Assembly (NCBI GenBank): GCA_012523925.1
Contig: JAAYSQ010000220.1
Span: forward strand, 1 to 39,844
DNA length: 39,844 nucleotides
Direction: 5' to 3'
Origin: Clostridiales bacterium
Lineage (GTDB): Bacteria; Bacillota; Clostridia; Lachnospirales; Lachnospiraceae
In this document: positions 28,844 to 38,457 of the stretch, piece by piece
Position numbering within the stretch: position 1 is the first letter of the stretch
Layout: each line of letters opens with the position of its first letter
Notes under the pieces: model-generated
Told to the model about the DNA's origin: nothing
The model's database searches: none
What the model saw: only the letters and a program-made list of their open reading frames with translations
Program-made: the position numbers and the translations under genes

Positions 28844-29995
28844 ATGAAACTACTACATACATCCGATTTACATATTGGAAAAAGAGTAAATGAATTTTCC
28901 ATGATCGAAGATCAGGAATACATACTCAATCAGATGCTAGACATTGTGGATGAGCAGAAACCACAGGGCATCTTGATCGCAGGGGATATCTATGATAAAG
29001 GAATTCCAAGTGTAGAAGCAGTAACCCTATTAGATTGGTTTTTGACAGAACTACATAAGAGAAAATCAGCAATATATATGGTAAGTGGCAATCATGATTC
29101 CTCGGAACGAATTGGCTTTGGAGGACGGATTATGGAAGAGAATCAGATTCATATTGCTGGAACTTTTAGTGGTAAGTTGGAAAAGGTAACAGTAACTGAT
29201 GAACATGGTCCATTACATATCTATATGATGCCTTTTATTAAACCTGCCATGGTAAGACGTTACTATCCAGAGGAAGACATTGAGACTTATCAGGAAGCGG
29301 TGGAAGCAATTCTAGGTGCCAGTGATATCGATACTTCCGAGCGGAATATATTGGTTGCACACCAGTTTATCACCAGTGGAGCTATGGAACCGGAGCGAAG
29401 TGATTCGGAAACCATCTCTATAGGTGGATTAGATAATATCGACGCTTCGGTATTTGATGAGTTTGACTATGTAGCTTTAGGACATATCCATGGCCCACAG
29501 CGAATTGGTAGAGATACGATTCGTTATGCCGGATCCCCTTTAAAATATTCTTTCTCTGAAGTAAACCAAATCAAATCAGTCACTATGGTAGAAATGGGTG
29601 AGAAGGGGGATGTAAGCTTTACAAAGATACCACTTGTTCCTGTAAAGGATATGCGTATGATAAAAGGACCGATGGAAGCCTTAATCGATCCGGTAAATTA
29701 TAGTAAAGCAAATACGCTAGATTATATCCATGCAACTTTAACAGATGAGGAAGAAATCTACGACGCTATTGGTAAACTTCGCAGTGTTTACCCCAATATC
29801 ATGCGCCTGGATTTTGAGAATAGTAAATCTATGTGGAATGCCGATGCCAAGATGGCAGCAGTTGATGTAGAGAAGAGGAGTTCTATGGAACTCTTTGAGG
29901 AGTTCTATGAAAATCAGAATAATGTAAAGATGACGGAGCAACAACATGCAATTATGCAGAATTTGTTTGAAGAAATGGCAGGTGAGGAAAATTGA
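28844..29995 (+). CDS. sbcD: Exonuclease SbcCD, D subunit
   Basis: MKLLHTSDLHIGKRVNEFSM, GDIYDKGIPS, SGNHDSSERI, LGHIHGPQ. Confidence 0.95.
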   Translation: MKLLHTSDLHIGKRVNEFSMIEDQEYILNQMLDIVDEQKPQGILIAGDIYDKGIPSVEAVTLLDWFLTELHKRKSAIYMVSGNHDSSERIGFGGRIMEENQIHIAGTFSGKLEKVTVTDEHGPLHIYMMPFIKPAMVRRYYPEEDIETYQEAVEAILGASDIDTSERNILVAHQFITSGAMEPERSDSETISIGGLDNIDASVFDEFDYVALGHIHGPQRIGRDTIRYAGSPLKYSFSEVNQIKSVTMVEMGEKGDVSFTKIPLVPVKDMRMIKGPMEALIDPVNYSKANTLDYIHATLTDEEEIYDAIGKLRSVYPNIMRLDFENSKSMWNADAKMAAVDVEKRSSMELFEEFYENQNNVKMTEQQHAIMQNLFEEMAGEEN

Positions 29996-32900
29996 AACCA
30001 ATAAAATTAGTGATGAGTGCTTTTGGACCCTTCCGAGGATTGGTTGAAATACCTTTTACTGAGTTTGGATCCAGCGGATTATTCTTAATCAATGGAGATA
30101 CTGGAGCTGGTAAAACGACAATCTTTGATGCCATTTCATTTGCCCTTTATGGGAATGCTAGTGGTGAGAATCGCACCACGGATTGCTTCCGTAGTGATTT
30201 TGCAAATGATGATGAACAAACCTATGTAGAGTTAACATTTCTACACAGGAATAGGCAATATGTTGTTTTACGTAATCCCAATTATATAAGAAATAAGAAA
30301 AGAGGAACTGGAACGACAGAGGAGAAGCCTAATGCAACGCTAACCATGCCGGATGGTAGAGTCATCACTGGTTATGCTCCAGTAACAGAAGCTGTGACGG
30401 AATTACTGGGGATCGACTGGAAGCAGTATAAGCAGATTTCCATGATTGCGCAAGGGGAGTTCTTAGAGCTATTGACTGCAGATAGTAATACACGTGGATT
30501 GATTTTTCGTAAAGTGTTTGGAACTCAAATCTACGACTTAATCCAAAGGAAGCTGAAGGAAAAATCCAATAAATTAAAATCTGAATGTGAGGAAATAGAT
30601 AAACGAATTCTGCAGTTCTTAGATGGAATTATATGCAGTGAGGAGAATGCGAATAAAGCAGCCATTGATGAATGGAAGAAGACCAAGGATATTCATCAGG
30701 TACCGAAGATGATGGAGCTATTACTGGTCATATTATCGGAAGATCAGGCCCATTATGATAGCAAGAAGAAAGTAAATGATCAGTTAAGTATTGAGCTTCA
30801 AAAGAAAGCTGAAGAAAAGACCAAGGCTGAACAAATCAATAATTTGTTGGCGATTCTTAAGCGTTCAGAAGAAGAATATCAAAAATTAATGGAAAATGCA
30901 GAAGTGATGAAGCAAGAGGAAGAAAGATATGCTCTTGCAGAAAAGGCATTACATATAGTAAAACCGTCGGAAGATACCTATCTGCGTTCCAAACGGGAAT
31001 TAATGAATCTTAATACTGATGTCAAGCGTGGGAAGGCAGAGAAAGTTCGACTTCAGGAGAGATTAAACATTCTTCTAGAAGAACGCAAACAAAAAGAGAC
31101 ATATAAACCAAGGATTGAGGAGCTAACGGCACAGATTAGCCAGCAGAAAACGGAATTAATAAAGTATGATGTAATCGCAGAGCAGAATAAGCAGAAAACC
31201 TCTTTAGAAGATAAGAAGCAAAAGTTAGAGAAGCTAATTTCCGACTTGACTATTAAGAAAGAGGCTTTAATCAAGGAGCAAGAAGAGAAGCAAACGAAAC
31301 TGGATCAGTATGCGAACCTGGATAAGGATATGATTCTTTGCGAAAATCAGCTACATCGTACGAATGAAACCATCAATCAACTAAATAAGCTCCTATCGGA
31401 TATTCAGAATTTTAAAGCAGAGAAAGAAATTTTAATTCACATGCAAGAAGAATACAAAAAAGCTGAAGCGGAGTATAAGGCGTTAAATGAAGAATACCTC
31501 GAGATGGAAGGTCGCTTCCTTAGAGAACAAGCCGGTATCATAGCATCAAATCTTGAAACCGGTAAACCGTGCCCAGTATGCGGTTCTAGCGAACATCCGA
31601 AGAAAGCTTTCATCACCCAAGGGGCTCCAAGCGAAGAGGAGCTAAAGAGCACAAAAACGAAGTTAGATAAGGCTCATAAGGCAATGATAGTGGCTAGTGG
31701 TAGAAGTGAGAAGCAGAAAACAAGGGTAGGAATGCTTGAGGAGGCATTACAGGAGAACTCTATTATAATCTCTGAAAAAGAGGTTAGCGTAAAGACAAGT
31801 GAAGTTATCGAATTAGTGATTGAAATTAACGAAGAAATCGCAGTTGGAAAAGACGTTGAAGCTGAATATGATGGTGGAGAAGCATCCGGTGTTAAAGGCG
31901 CTAAAGATTTATCGGATAGTAATATAGCAGAACTAAGTGAGATGGTTAAGGATAAATGCCAGCAAATGGTTAAGCAGAAAGCTGATATAGAGCAAAGAAG
32001 TGTGAAGCTTCGGCTGGATATCGAAAGGAAGAAGCTTTGCGTGAAAAGGCTAGAAGAGATAAAAGAAATGTTGCAATCATTAGATGATAATCTATCAACT
32101 AATAAAGAGCAGTTGTCACAGGTGGTAAATACATTAAGCTCTATAAATGCAACTCTGGATACGCTTAAAAAAGATCTGAAATTCACTTCAAAAGAAGAGG
32201 CAGAGAATGCAATTCGTGTAATTGATGAAGAGTGTGGTAAATTGCAGAAGGAATTGAATTTAGTAGAAGAGGCACATCGTAAGTGTGAATTAAACCTTGG
32301 TAATATATCAGCTGTACTGGCAGACAATGTAAATAAACATGATTTGAAAATGAAAGAATATAAGGAACTAAAAGAAACATTTAAGGAAAGGTTAGTTCAG
32401 TGCGGATTTATTGAGAAAACCGCTAGTGATAAAGCAACCATCCAAGCTGCCATCCAAAGGTATAAAGACAATTTGATTACAGAAGATGAACTTGTAGCAC
32501 TTCGGAAGAGTATCGATCTTTATTACAAGAATAAAGAGAATTTAGAAGAAAAGATAAAACAACTGAAACTTGAAACAAAGGATCAGAACGTGAAGGATTT
32601 GGAACAAATAGTCGAAGAACAAAAAGAATTAAAAGGCAAGAAAGACGATTGCGAGGAGCAAATTAGCCGCATCTTTAGCAGACTAAATAATAATAGAGAA
32701 ATCTACAAGCGAGTAAATGAGCAGAATAAGGAACAAGAAAAAGTTCGCCAAGATTATTTGACTTACAGTGATCTTGCCAAAACAGCCAACGGTGAGCTGG
32801 CAGGAAAATCAAAGATCGCTTTCGAGCAATATGTGCAGGCCTTCTACTTTGATAAAGTTATCCATGAGGCAAACAAACGCTTCTATAAAATGTCTAATAA

Positions 32901-33300
32901 TCAGTATGCCCTCATGCGTAAGGAGGATCCAAGTAATCTAAGAAGTTCTACTGGCCTTGAGTTAGAGGTAATGGATTACTACACAGGTAAAGCAAGATCA
33001 ATCAAATCTTTATCAGGTGGTGAATCCTTTAAGGCAGCATTATCCTTAGCTTTAGGCCTATCCGATGTCATCCAAAGCTTTGCCGGAGGTATTGAAGTGG
33101 ATGCCATGTTCATCGATGAGGGCTTTGGTTCCCTTGATAGCGACTCCCTAGAGCAGGCGATTGAGACATTGAATTCTTTAACCACCGGGAATCGCTTGGT
33201 AGGAATTATATCCCATGTGAGTGAGTTGAAGGATCGGATCGATAAGAAGATTTTGATTGAGAAGAGCATGGAGGGAAGTAGCCTGAGGTTGGTGAAGTAA
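29992..33300 (+). CDS. sbcC: Exonuclease SbcCD, C subunit (SMC-like ATPase)
   Basis: 1102 aa; NGDTGAGKTTIFDAISFALYG (Walker A), zinc hook CPVCGSSEHP, SLSGGESFKAALSLALGLSD, FIDEGFGSLD; overlaps sbcD stop. Confidence 0.95.
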   Translation: MKPIKLVMSAFGPFRGLVEIPFTEFGSSGLFLINGDTGAGKTTIFDAISFALYGNASGENRTTDCFRSDFANDDEQTYVELTFLHRNRQYVVLRNPNYIRNKKRGTGTTEEKPNATLTMPDGRVITGYAPVTEAVTELLGIDWKQYKQISMIAQGEFLELLTADSNTRGLIFRKVFGTQIYDLIQRKLKEKSNKLKSECEEIDKRILQFLDGIICSEENANKAAIDEWKKTKDIHQVPKMMELLLVILSEDQAHYDSKKKVNDQLSIELQKKAEEKTKAEQINNLLAILKRSEEEYQKLMENAEVMKQEEERYALAEKALHIVKPSEDTYLRSKRELMNLNTDVKRGKAEKVRLQERLNILLEERKQKETYKPRIEELTAQISQQKTELIKYDVIAEQNKQKTSLEDKKQKLEKLISDLTIKKEALIKEQEEKQTKLDQYANLDKDMILCENQLHRTNETINQLNKLLSDIQNFKAEKEILIHMQEEYKKAEAEYKALNEEYLEMEGRFLREQAGIIASNLETGKPCPVCGSSEHPKKAFITQGAPSEEELKSTKTKLDKAHKAMIVASGRSEKQKTRVGMLEEALQENSIIISEKEVSVKTSEVIELVIEINEEIAVGKDVEAEYDGGEASGVKGAKDLSDSNIAELSEMVKDKCQQMVKQKADIEQRSVKLRLDIERKKLCVKRLEEIKEMLQSLDDNLSTNKEQLSQVVNTLSSINATLDTLKKDLKFTSKEEAENAIRVIDEECGKLQKELNLVEEAHRKCELNLGNISAVLADNVNKHDLKMKEYKELKETFKERLVQCGFIEKTASDKATIQAAIQRYKDNLITEDELVALRKSIDLYYKNKENLEEKIKQLKLETKDQNVKDLEQIVEEQKELKGKKDDCEEQISRIFSRLNNNREIYKRVNEQNKEQEKVRQDYLTYSDLAKTANGELAGKSKIAFEQYVQAFYFDKVIHEANKRFYKMSNNQYALMRKEDPSNLRSSTGLELEVMDYYTGKARSIKSLSGGESFKAALSLALGLSDVIQSFAGGIEVDAMFIDEGFGSLDSDSLEQAIETLNSLTTGNRLVGIISHVSELKDRIDKKILIEKSMEGSSLRLVK

Positions 33301-33448
33301 AAATAAAAATTAAATTTAAGAATAAAACATTCTCTCTCATGTATCAAAGTGTATAGATTGAGGGAAAGATATTTTAGAATAAGATTTAATAATTTTATTA
33401 CTCACAGCAATTTATAGGTGAATTAATTACTTAGAAGGACGGTAATAA

Positions 33449-34315
33449 ATGGACATCAAGAGTAACACTGAAAATCAGACATTATATATCCCTAATTCCG
33501 CCTTTACACATAGCGGAAAGTTTCACGCAGATGATGTATTTGCAGCAGCGTTACTAACCTATATGAATCCCAAGATAACGATTACTCGCGGCAATTCCAT
33601 TCCCGATGGTTTTGATGGCATCGTATTTGATATTGGCGGAGGAGAATTCGATCATCACCAGACAGATAAAAAATTGCGGGAGGATGGTACCCCTTATGCT
33701 GCCTTCGGATTACTTTGGGATAAGTTTGGAGCAGAGATATTAGGTGAAGAGGATGCAAAGCGATTTGAGTATGATATCGTTAAGCCACTGGATATCTGTG
33801 ATAACACGGGCTGCCGTAATACACTTGCCAGTATTATCTCGGATTTTAATCCTCCTTGGGATTCTGACAAAGAGCAAGACGAAGCTTTTGAAGAAGCAAA
33901 AACATTCGCACTTACTATATTAAAAAATCGTTTTGAGGGGATACAATCAGTAAAACGAGCAGAAGGAATGGTTCGAGAAGCACTTGAGGAAATGAAGGAT
34001 AATATTCTAATATTACCAAGATCGGCACCATGGAAAACTTATGTTGCTGATTCTAGTGCTGAGTTTGTAATCTACCCCTCCAATCGAGGTGGTTACAATG
34101 CCCAGGGAGTTCCAACACCAGAGGTGGATGATGATAAGAATAACCTTAAGATCTATTTTCCACAGAATTGGGCAGGATTGCGAGATGAGGAACTGGAAGA
34201 TGCATCTGGTATTCAAGGATTGCGATTTTGTCACAGCTCAAGATTTCTAGTGGCAGCAGATACTATAGAAGCCGCATTAGAGGCATGTAAGTATGCAAAG
34301 AAGGTAAGTATATAG
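33449..34315 (+). CDS. MYG1 family protein (UPF0160, DHH-like metal-dependent hydrolase)
   Basis: FTHSGKFHADDVFAAALL, FDIGGGEFDHHQ, NWAGLRDEELEDASGIQGLRFCHSSRFL. Confidence 0.88.
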   Translation: MDIKSNTENQTLYIPNSAFTHSGKFHADDVFAAALLTYMNPKITITRGNSIPDGFDGIVFDIGGGEFDHHQTDKKLREDGTPYAAFGLLWDKFGAEILGEEDAKRFEYDIVKPLDICDNTGCRNTLASIISDFNPPWDSDKEQDEAFEEAKTFALTILKNRFEGIQSVKRAEGMVREALEEMKDNILILPRSAPWKTYVADSSAEFVIYPSNRGGYNAQGVPTPEVDDDKNNLKIYFPQNWAGLRDEELEDASGIQGLRFCHSSRFLVAADTIEAALEACKYAKKVSI

Positions 34316-34404
34316 GTAGCTGATGACATATAATGATTTATATCTACCAGATAACATATTGATAGTTAGGTTTTGAAGAAAATGCAAAAACCTTTGTTAA
34401 TAGT

Positions 34405-34450
34405 AAAAAGGTTTCCAAGAGTCATTACAGACGTTGGAAGCCTTTTAGTT
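34405..34450 (+). terminator. Probable terminator after MYG1-family gene
   Basis: AAAAGGTTTCCAA...TTGGAAGCCTTTTAGTTT. Confidence 0.6.
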
Positions 34451-34571
34451 TCATCAAGGTGCCATAGGTATCACCTGTTTATATTATGTTTTCAGAGAGA
34501 ATGCTACAATGTCTAGTAGTCTATTACTGTACGCTTAGATCGAGCATAAGTAATTGTAAAATGATATACTA

Positions 34572-35099
34572 CTAAATTCTATATTTTATAATCTCGCAAT
34601 TTTGAACGGTATAGGTAGCAAAATCCTCGTTATCTATATTATTAAAATAAGTATTGATTACTCTACAAATTCCGTTATGAGCTACTACTAGTATATCTTT
34701 ATCATGATGTTTGCTAATGACATCGTCTAAGAAGTTATATACCCTCTGCGCAACCTGCAAGTAGGATTCTCCTTCTGGGTATTTAGCAAAGAATTTGCGT
34801 TTTTCTGTATTGTAGCTCTCGTCGCTTCTTGGTTTTCCTTCATATGTACCGAAATCCATTTCAACTAAGCGTTCATCGATAATGTATGGAATATGATTTT
34901 CATCTGCAATGATTCTGGCAGTTGCTAATGCTCGCTGCAATGGGGATGCTATAATAAGATCTATGTTATCAGGCACCTTTTTTGCCAGCGCTTCAGCTTG
35001 TCCAATTCCTCTTTCGTTTAAGGGGATATCAGTTCTTCCTAGTATTATATCCTGGTAGTTCCATTCGGTTTCTCCATGTCGTGCTATATATAGGTTCAT
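34572..35099 (-). CDS. Histidine phosphatase (phosphoglycerate mutase-like) family protein
   Basis: MNLYIARHGETEWNYQDIILGRTDIPLNERG, ASPLQRALATARII, VVAHNGICR. Confidence 0.93.
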   Translation of the reverse strand: MNLYIARHGETEWNYQDIILGRTDIPLNERGIGQAEALAKKVPDNIDLIIASPLQRALATARIIADENHIPYIIDERLVEMDFGTYEGKPRSDESYNTEKRKFFAKYPEGESYLQVAQRVYNFLDDVISKHHDKDILVVAHNGICRVINTYFNNIDNEDFATYTVQNCEIIKYRI

Positions 35100-35366
35100 G
35101 ATTTTACTCCTTCAAGTTAAGTTGAGATATTATTACGAATAATTACCGTGCTTTAGACTTACATTTCTTATTCTAACCTATGAATTAGGATAATGTCTAT
35201 AATCAATTTGATGGAATAATATTATAATTAGATGAAGATTTTTGTGTAAATATAATTAAGTTCATTTCAATTTGTTATGAAATTTGTTATAATATTAGAT
35301 GGAGTGAATGTATTTTATGTGGATTTATTATTTACGATTGAATTGAAAAAGTGAAAAGGAGACATT

Positions 35367-35972
35367 ATGATAAATACAGTTATTTTAGATATTGGTAACG
35401 TACTGGCACATTTTCGATGGAATGAATATCTAGAAGATTGTGGATATACGGAAGAAGTAATTCGCAAGGTTGGTAAGGCAACGGTTCTTAGTGATCGTTG
35501 GAATGAGCTTGACCGCGGTGCGATTGAAGAGGCTATTTTGATTGATGAATGCTGCAAGGAGGAGCCAAGTGTGGAGAAGGAGATTCGTAAGCTCTTTGAG
35601 GATGCCTCCCAACTGGTGCAAGAATATAGCTATTCTTCCGAATTCATTCAAAGATTAAAGGCGAATGGATATAAGGTATATCTTCTATCAAATTACGCAA
35701 GCTTTAGTTTTCAGTATGCGAAAGAGAATTTTACATTTATAAAACATGTGGATGGCGGTATTATTTCATACCAAGTTAAATGCAATAAGCCGGAGGCTAA
35801 AATTTATCAATTACTTATTGATAAATACAATATTAAGCCTGAGGAAGCAGTATTTTTAGATGATTTGTTAGTGAACTTAGAAGGAGCAAAACCATTTGGT
35901 TTCCATACGATTCAAGTAAAATCCTATGAGCAAATGGTTAATGATTTGCGGGAACTAGGAGTAAGAGTTTAG
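35367..35972 (+). CDS. HAD family hydrolase (HAD-IA)
   Basis: VILDIGNVLAHFRW, LLSNYAS, CNKPEAKIYQLL, AVFLDDLLVNLEGAKPFG. Confidence 0.88.
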   Translation: MINTVILDIGNVLAHFRWNEYLEDCGYTEEVIRKVGKATVLSDRWNELDRGAIEEAILIDECCKEEPSVEKEIRKLFEDASQLVQEYSYSSEFIQRLKANGYKVYLLSNYASFSFQYAKENFTFIKHVDGGIISYQVKCNKPEAKIYQLLIDKYNIKPEEAVFLDDLLVNLEGAKPFGFHTIQVKSYEQMVNDLRELGVRV

Positions 35973-36020
35973 TAATTATAATATTAATTTGCAGGCATTG
36001 ATGAAAGGCATGGTTATAAT

Positions 36021-36449
36021 ATGAATATCGCTTATTTTTTAACTACGAAGAGTGAAGTGGCTTTCCTCTATGATGATTTTACATTACGACAGGCATTGGA
36101 AAAGATGCGCTATCATGGTTATACAGCCATACCGGTACTAAATCGTGAGAATAAATACATAGGAACCGTTAGTGAAGGGGATTTCTTGTGGCATTTGATT
36201 GAAGACGTTGAAGATCGGGAAGAATTATATAAAATCAATATGTGCAGTGTTGAGGATACCATTATCCGTGATGTAATTGCAATTGGAAGTGATCGAAATC
36301 CGCCAGTTAGGATAACGGCTACGATGGGGGAACTTCTAAACCGAGCAATGGATCAAAATTTTATTCCGGTTATAGATGATAGGGAATTTTTCATCGGAAT
36401 TATCCGCCGTAGAGATATTATCAAATACTTTTGCAAGAACCCGGATTAA
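36021..36449 (+). CDS. CBS-domain pair protein
   Basis: 142 aa; TLRQALEKMRYHGYTAIPVLNRENKYIGTVSEGDFL and MGELLNRAMDQNFIPVIDDREFFIGIIRRRDII. Confidence 0.88.
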   Translation: MNIAYFLTTKSEVAFLYDDFTLRQALEKMRYHGYTAIPVLNRENKYIGTVSEGDFLWHLIEDVEDREELYKINMCSVEDTIIRDVIAIGSDRNPPVRITATMGELLNRAMDQNFIPVIDDREFFIGIIRRRDIIKYFCKNPD

Positions 36450-36612
36450 ATAAGTTTAATATCAAGCTTGGTTTAGGATATGTTTTTTAATTTTCAATTT
36501 TATAAAGTAGTAGTTAAGTTTGTTATTATGAATATATGTGGACATACTAAATATAGATTGCTCAAATACAGCTAGTAGAAATCCATTGATGACTAAATAA
36601 GGAGTAACATAT

Positions 36613-36843
36613 ATGGCCAACGATGATAAGACGATGGAAATCATGGATAAAATGACCAAGGTATGTATCTGCAAGAGTATTACAAGAGCTACTATGAAGA
36701 AGGTAATTCGAAATGGTGCACGAACCTTAGAGGAAGTGCAGAAGGCTACTGGAGCCGGTTCGGGTTCATGTGGAGGAAGACGATGTACACCTAAGATTCT
36801 ACAGCTATTAGAAGAGATGAATGATAATCTATCCATGCAATAG
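36613..36843 (+). CDS. BFD-like [2Fe-2S]-binding small protein
   Basis: 76 aa; VCICKSITRATMKKVIRNGARTLEEVQKATGAGSGSCGGRRCTPKI, four Cys in CxC...Cx4C. Confidence 0.85.
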   Translation: MANDDKTMEIMDKMTKVCICKSITRATMKKVIRNGARTLEEVQKATGAGSGSCGGRRCTPKILQLLEEMNDNLSMQ

Positions 36844-36870
36844 TACTTATATGCTATTGCATGGATATTT
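36831..36870 (+). terminator. Terminator overlapping the stop codon of the BFD-like gene
   Basis: ATCCATGCAATAG-TACTTATATG-CTATTGCATGGAT-ATTTTAATT, 13 bp perfect stem. Confidence 0.75.
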
Positions 36871-36968
36871 TAATTACATGTAACTTGACCATTGCTAATA
36901 TTTCGTTCCTAATATAAAATAGGATAGGTATCATTGATAAGCCTGATTAAGAATGAGGATAAATAATA

Positions 36969-37715
36969 ATGAAAGTGATAGCTCATAGAGGATATAGCGG
37001 TAAATTTCCTGAAAATACGATGCTTGCTTTTAAGAAAGCTTATAAAGCAGGAGCGGATGGTATTGAATTAGATGTTCAAATGACGAAAGATCGTAAGTTG
37101 GTCATTATACATGATGAATTCATAGACCGTGTAACTGATGGAACAGGATTAGTAAGAGATTTTACCTTTGAGGAACTACAGAAGTTTAATGTGAATAAGA
37201 AATTTGGCGATAAGCATGGTTTTAACCCAATACCCAGTTTTGAGGAATATCTAAGTTGGGTAAAAAATAAAATGATTACAACCAATATAGAGCTAAAAAC
37301 GGCAAAGTATTATTATGAAGATTTGGAAGAGAAAGTAGTCGATATGATCCGTACTTATGAACTAGAGAATAAGGTAATGTTTTCTTCCTTTAACCATGTT
37401 TCGCTTATTCGCTGCAAGGAACTCATACCAGAGATACCCTGTGGTGTTCTGACATTAAAGGGGGGACTTGGTAATGCTGGTTACTTTGCAAACAAGTATC
37501 AACTTGAATATTATCATCCGGACTTTCGTGGCTTAACAGATGAGCTTGTACAAAACTGCAAAGAATACGGGATAAAGTTAAATGTATGGACGGTAAATAA
37601 TGAGGAAGGTTTACAGAAGCTGTATGACTGGGATTGTGATGGTGTAATCACGAATTATCCGAGGTTATGTAAAAACTGGCTTGAAGTTAGAGTAAAAGAA
37701 GCAGATTTAAATTAA
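36969..37715 (+). CDS. Glycerophosphodiester phosphodiesterase
   Basis: 248 aa; IAHRGYSGKFPENTMLAFKKAYKAGADGIELDVQMTKDRKLVIIHDE. Confidence 0.95.
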   Translation: MKVIAHRGYSGKFPENTMLAFKKAYKAGADGIELDVQMTKDRKLVIIHDEFIDRVTDGTGLVRDFTFEELQKFNVNKKFGDKHGFNPIPSFEEYLSWVKNKMITTNIELKTAKYYYEDLEEKVVDMIRTYELENKVMFSSFNHVSLIRCKELIPEIPCGVLTLKGGLGNAGYFANKYQLEYYHPDFRGLTDELVQNCKEYGIKLNVWTVNNEEGLQKLYDWDCDGVITNYPRLCKNWLEVRVKEADLN

Positions 37716-37815
37716 TATTCAACGAAGTAAATGATAAAATCATGAATAATGTGGATTGTTTCACATAATTTCGTTCGAATTGTGGATTTGTTTTTAATAT
37801 TTAATATGAAGGAGT

Positions 37816-38181
37816 ATGGCGATGGGATGTTTAGGTAATATAATCTGGTTTATCTGTGGTGGATTTATCAGTGGAATCAGCTGGCTGATAATGGGATGTT
37901 TATGGTGTATTACCATTGTTGGGATACCTATTGGTGTACAATGCTTTAAATTTGCTAGTGTATGTTTCTTTCCATTCGGGAAAGAGATTATATATGGTGG
38001 AGGGTTTGGCTCACTACTACTAAATATTATTTGGCTTATCGTATCGGGAATTCCCTTAGCTATTGAGTCAGCGGCGATGGGATTGCTATTATGTATTACC
38101 ATAATTGGAATTCCCTTTGGATTACAGCATTTTAAGATTGCTAAATTGGCATTAATGCCCTTTGGTACTCGAATAGAATAA
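37816..38181 (+). CDS. YccF domain-containing membrane protein
   Basis: 121 aa; repeated YccF pattern (GCLWCITIVGIPIGVQCFKFASVCFFPFGKEI ... GLLLCITIIGIPFGLQHFKIAKLALMPFG). Confidence 0.9.
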   Translation: MAMGCLGNIIWFICGGFISGISWLIMGCLWCITIVGIPIGVQCFKFASVCFFPFGKEIIYGGGFGSLLLNIIWLIVSGIPLAIESAAMGLLLCITIIGIPFGLQHFKIAKLALMPFGTRIE

Positions 38182-38222
38182 GGCGTTTGGGAAGATTAGA
38201 TCTTCCCAAACGCCTTATTTTG
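38177..38222 (+). terminator. 20-bp perfect stem terminator containing the YccF stop codon
   Basis: AATAAGGCGTTTGGGAAGAT-TAG-ATCTTCCCAAACGCCTTATT then TTG. Confidence 0.85.
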
Positions 38223-38457
38223 ATTCTGTGGTATTGTGGATTGTAAATGTTAAAAGTTTAAAGTTATACTAGGTCAAACTTGCAAAATATTAGGATAAAT
38301 AATTGTTAAGAATGTATAAAAACGAATGGTTAAGTGCAAAATAGTAAGGCGAAATCAAGTATGAGAGCAATATTTATTTAGTTATATAAAAATTAATTTG
38401 ATTAAATAAAAATATAGCAAAAATTCGATAGTATTATTTAACGGAAAGAAGGATTTT

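Noticed and set aside
31674-32327. 217 aa minus-strand ORF inside sbcC
   Set aside because: Fully antisense to a well-supported SbcC coiled-coil region; Ser/Leu-rich composition is the expected reverse complement of Lys/Glu-rich codons.
32979-33347. 122 aa minus-strand ORF over the sbcC 3' end
   Set aside because: Antisense to the conserved SbcC ATPase C-terminus.
36462-36836. 124 aa minus-strand ORF over the BFD-like gene
   Set aside because: Antisense to a gene with clear Fe-S motifs; no supporting signals.
37794-38102. 102 aa minus-strand ORF over yccF
   Set aside because: Shadow frame of the conserved YccF coding sequence.
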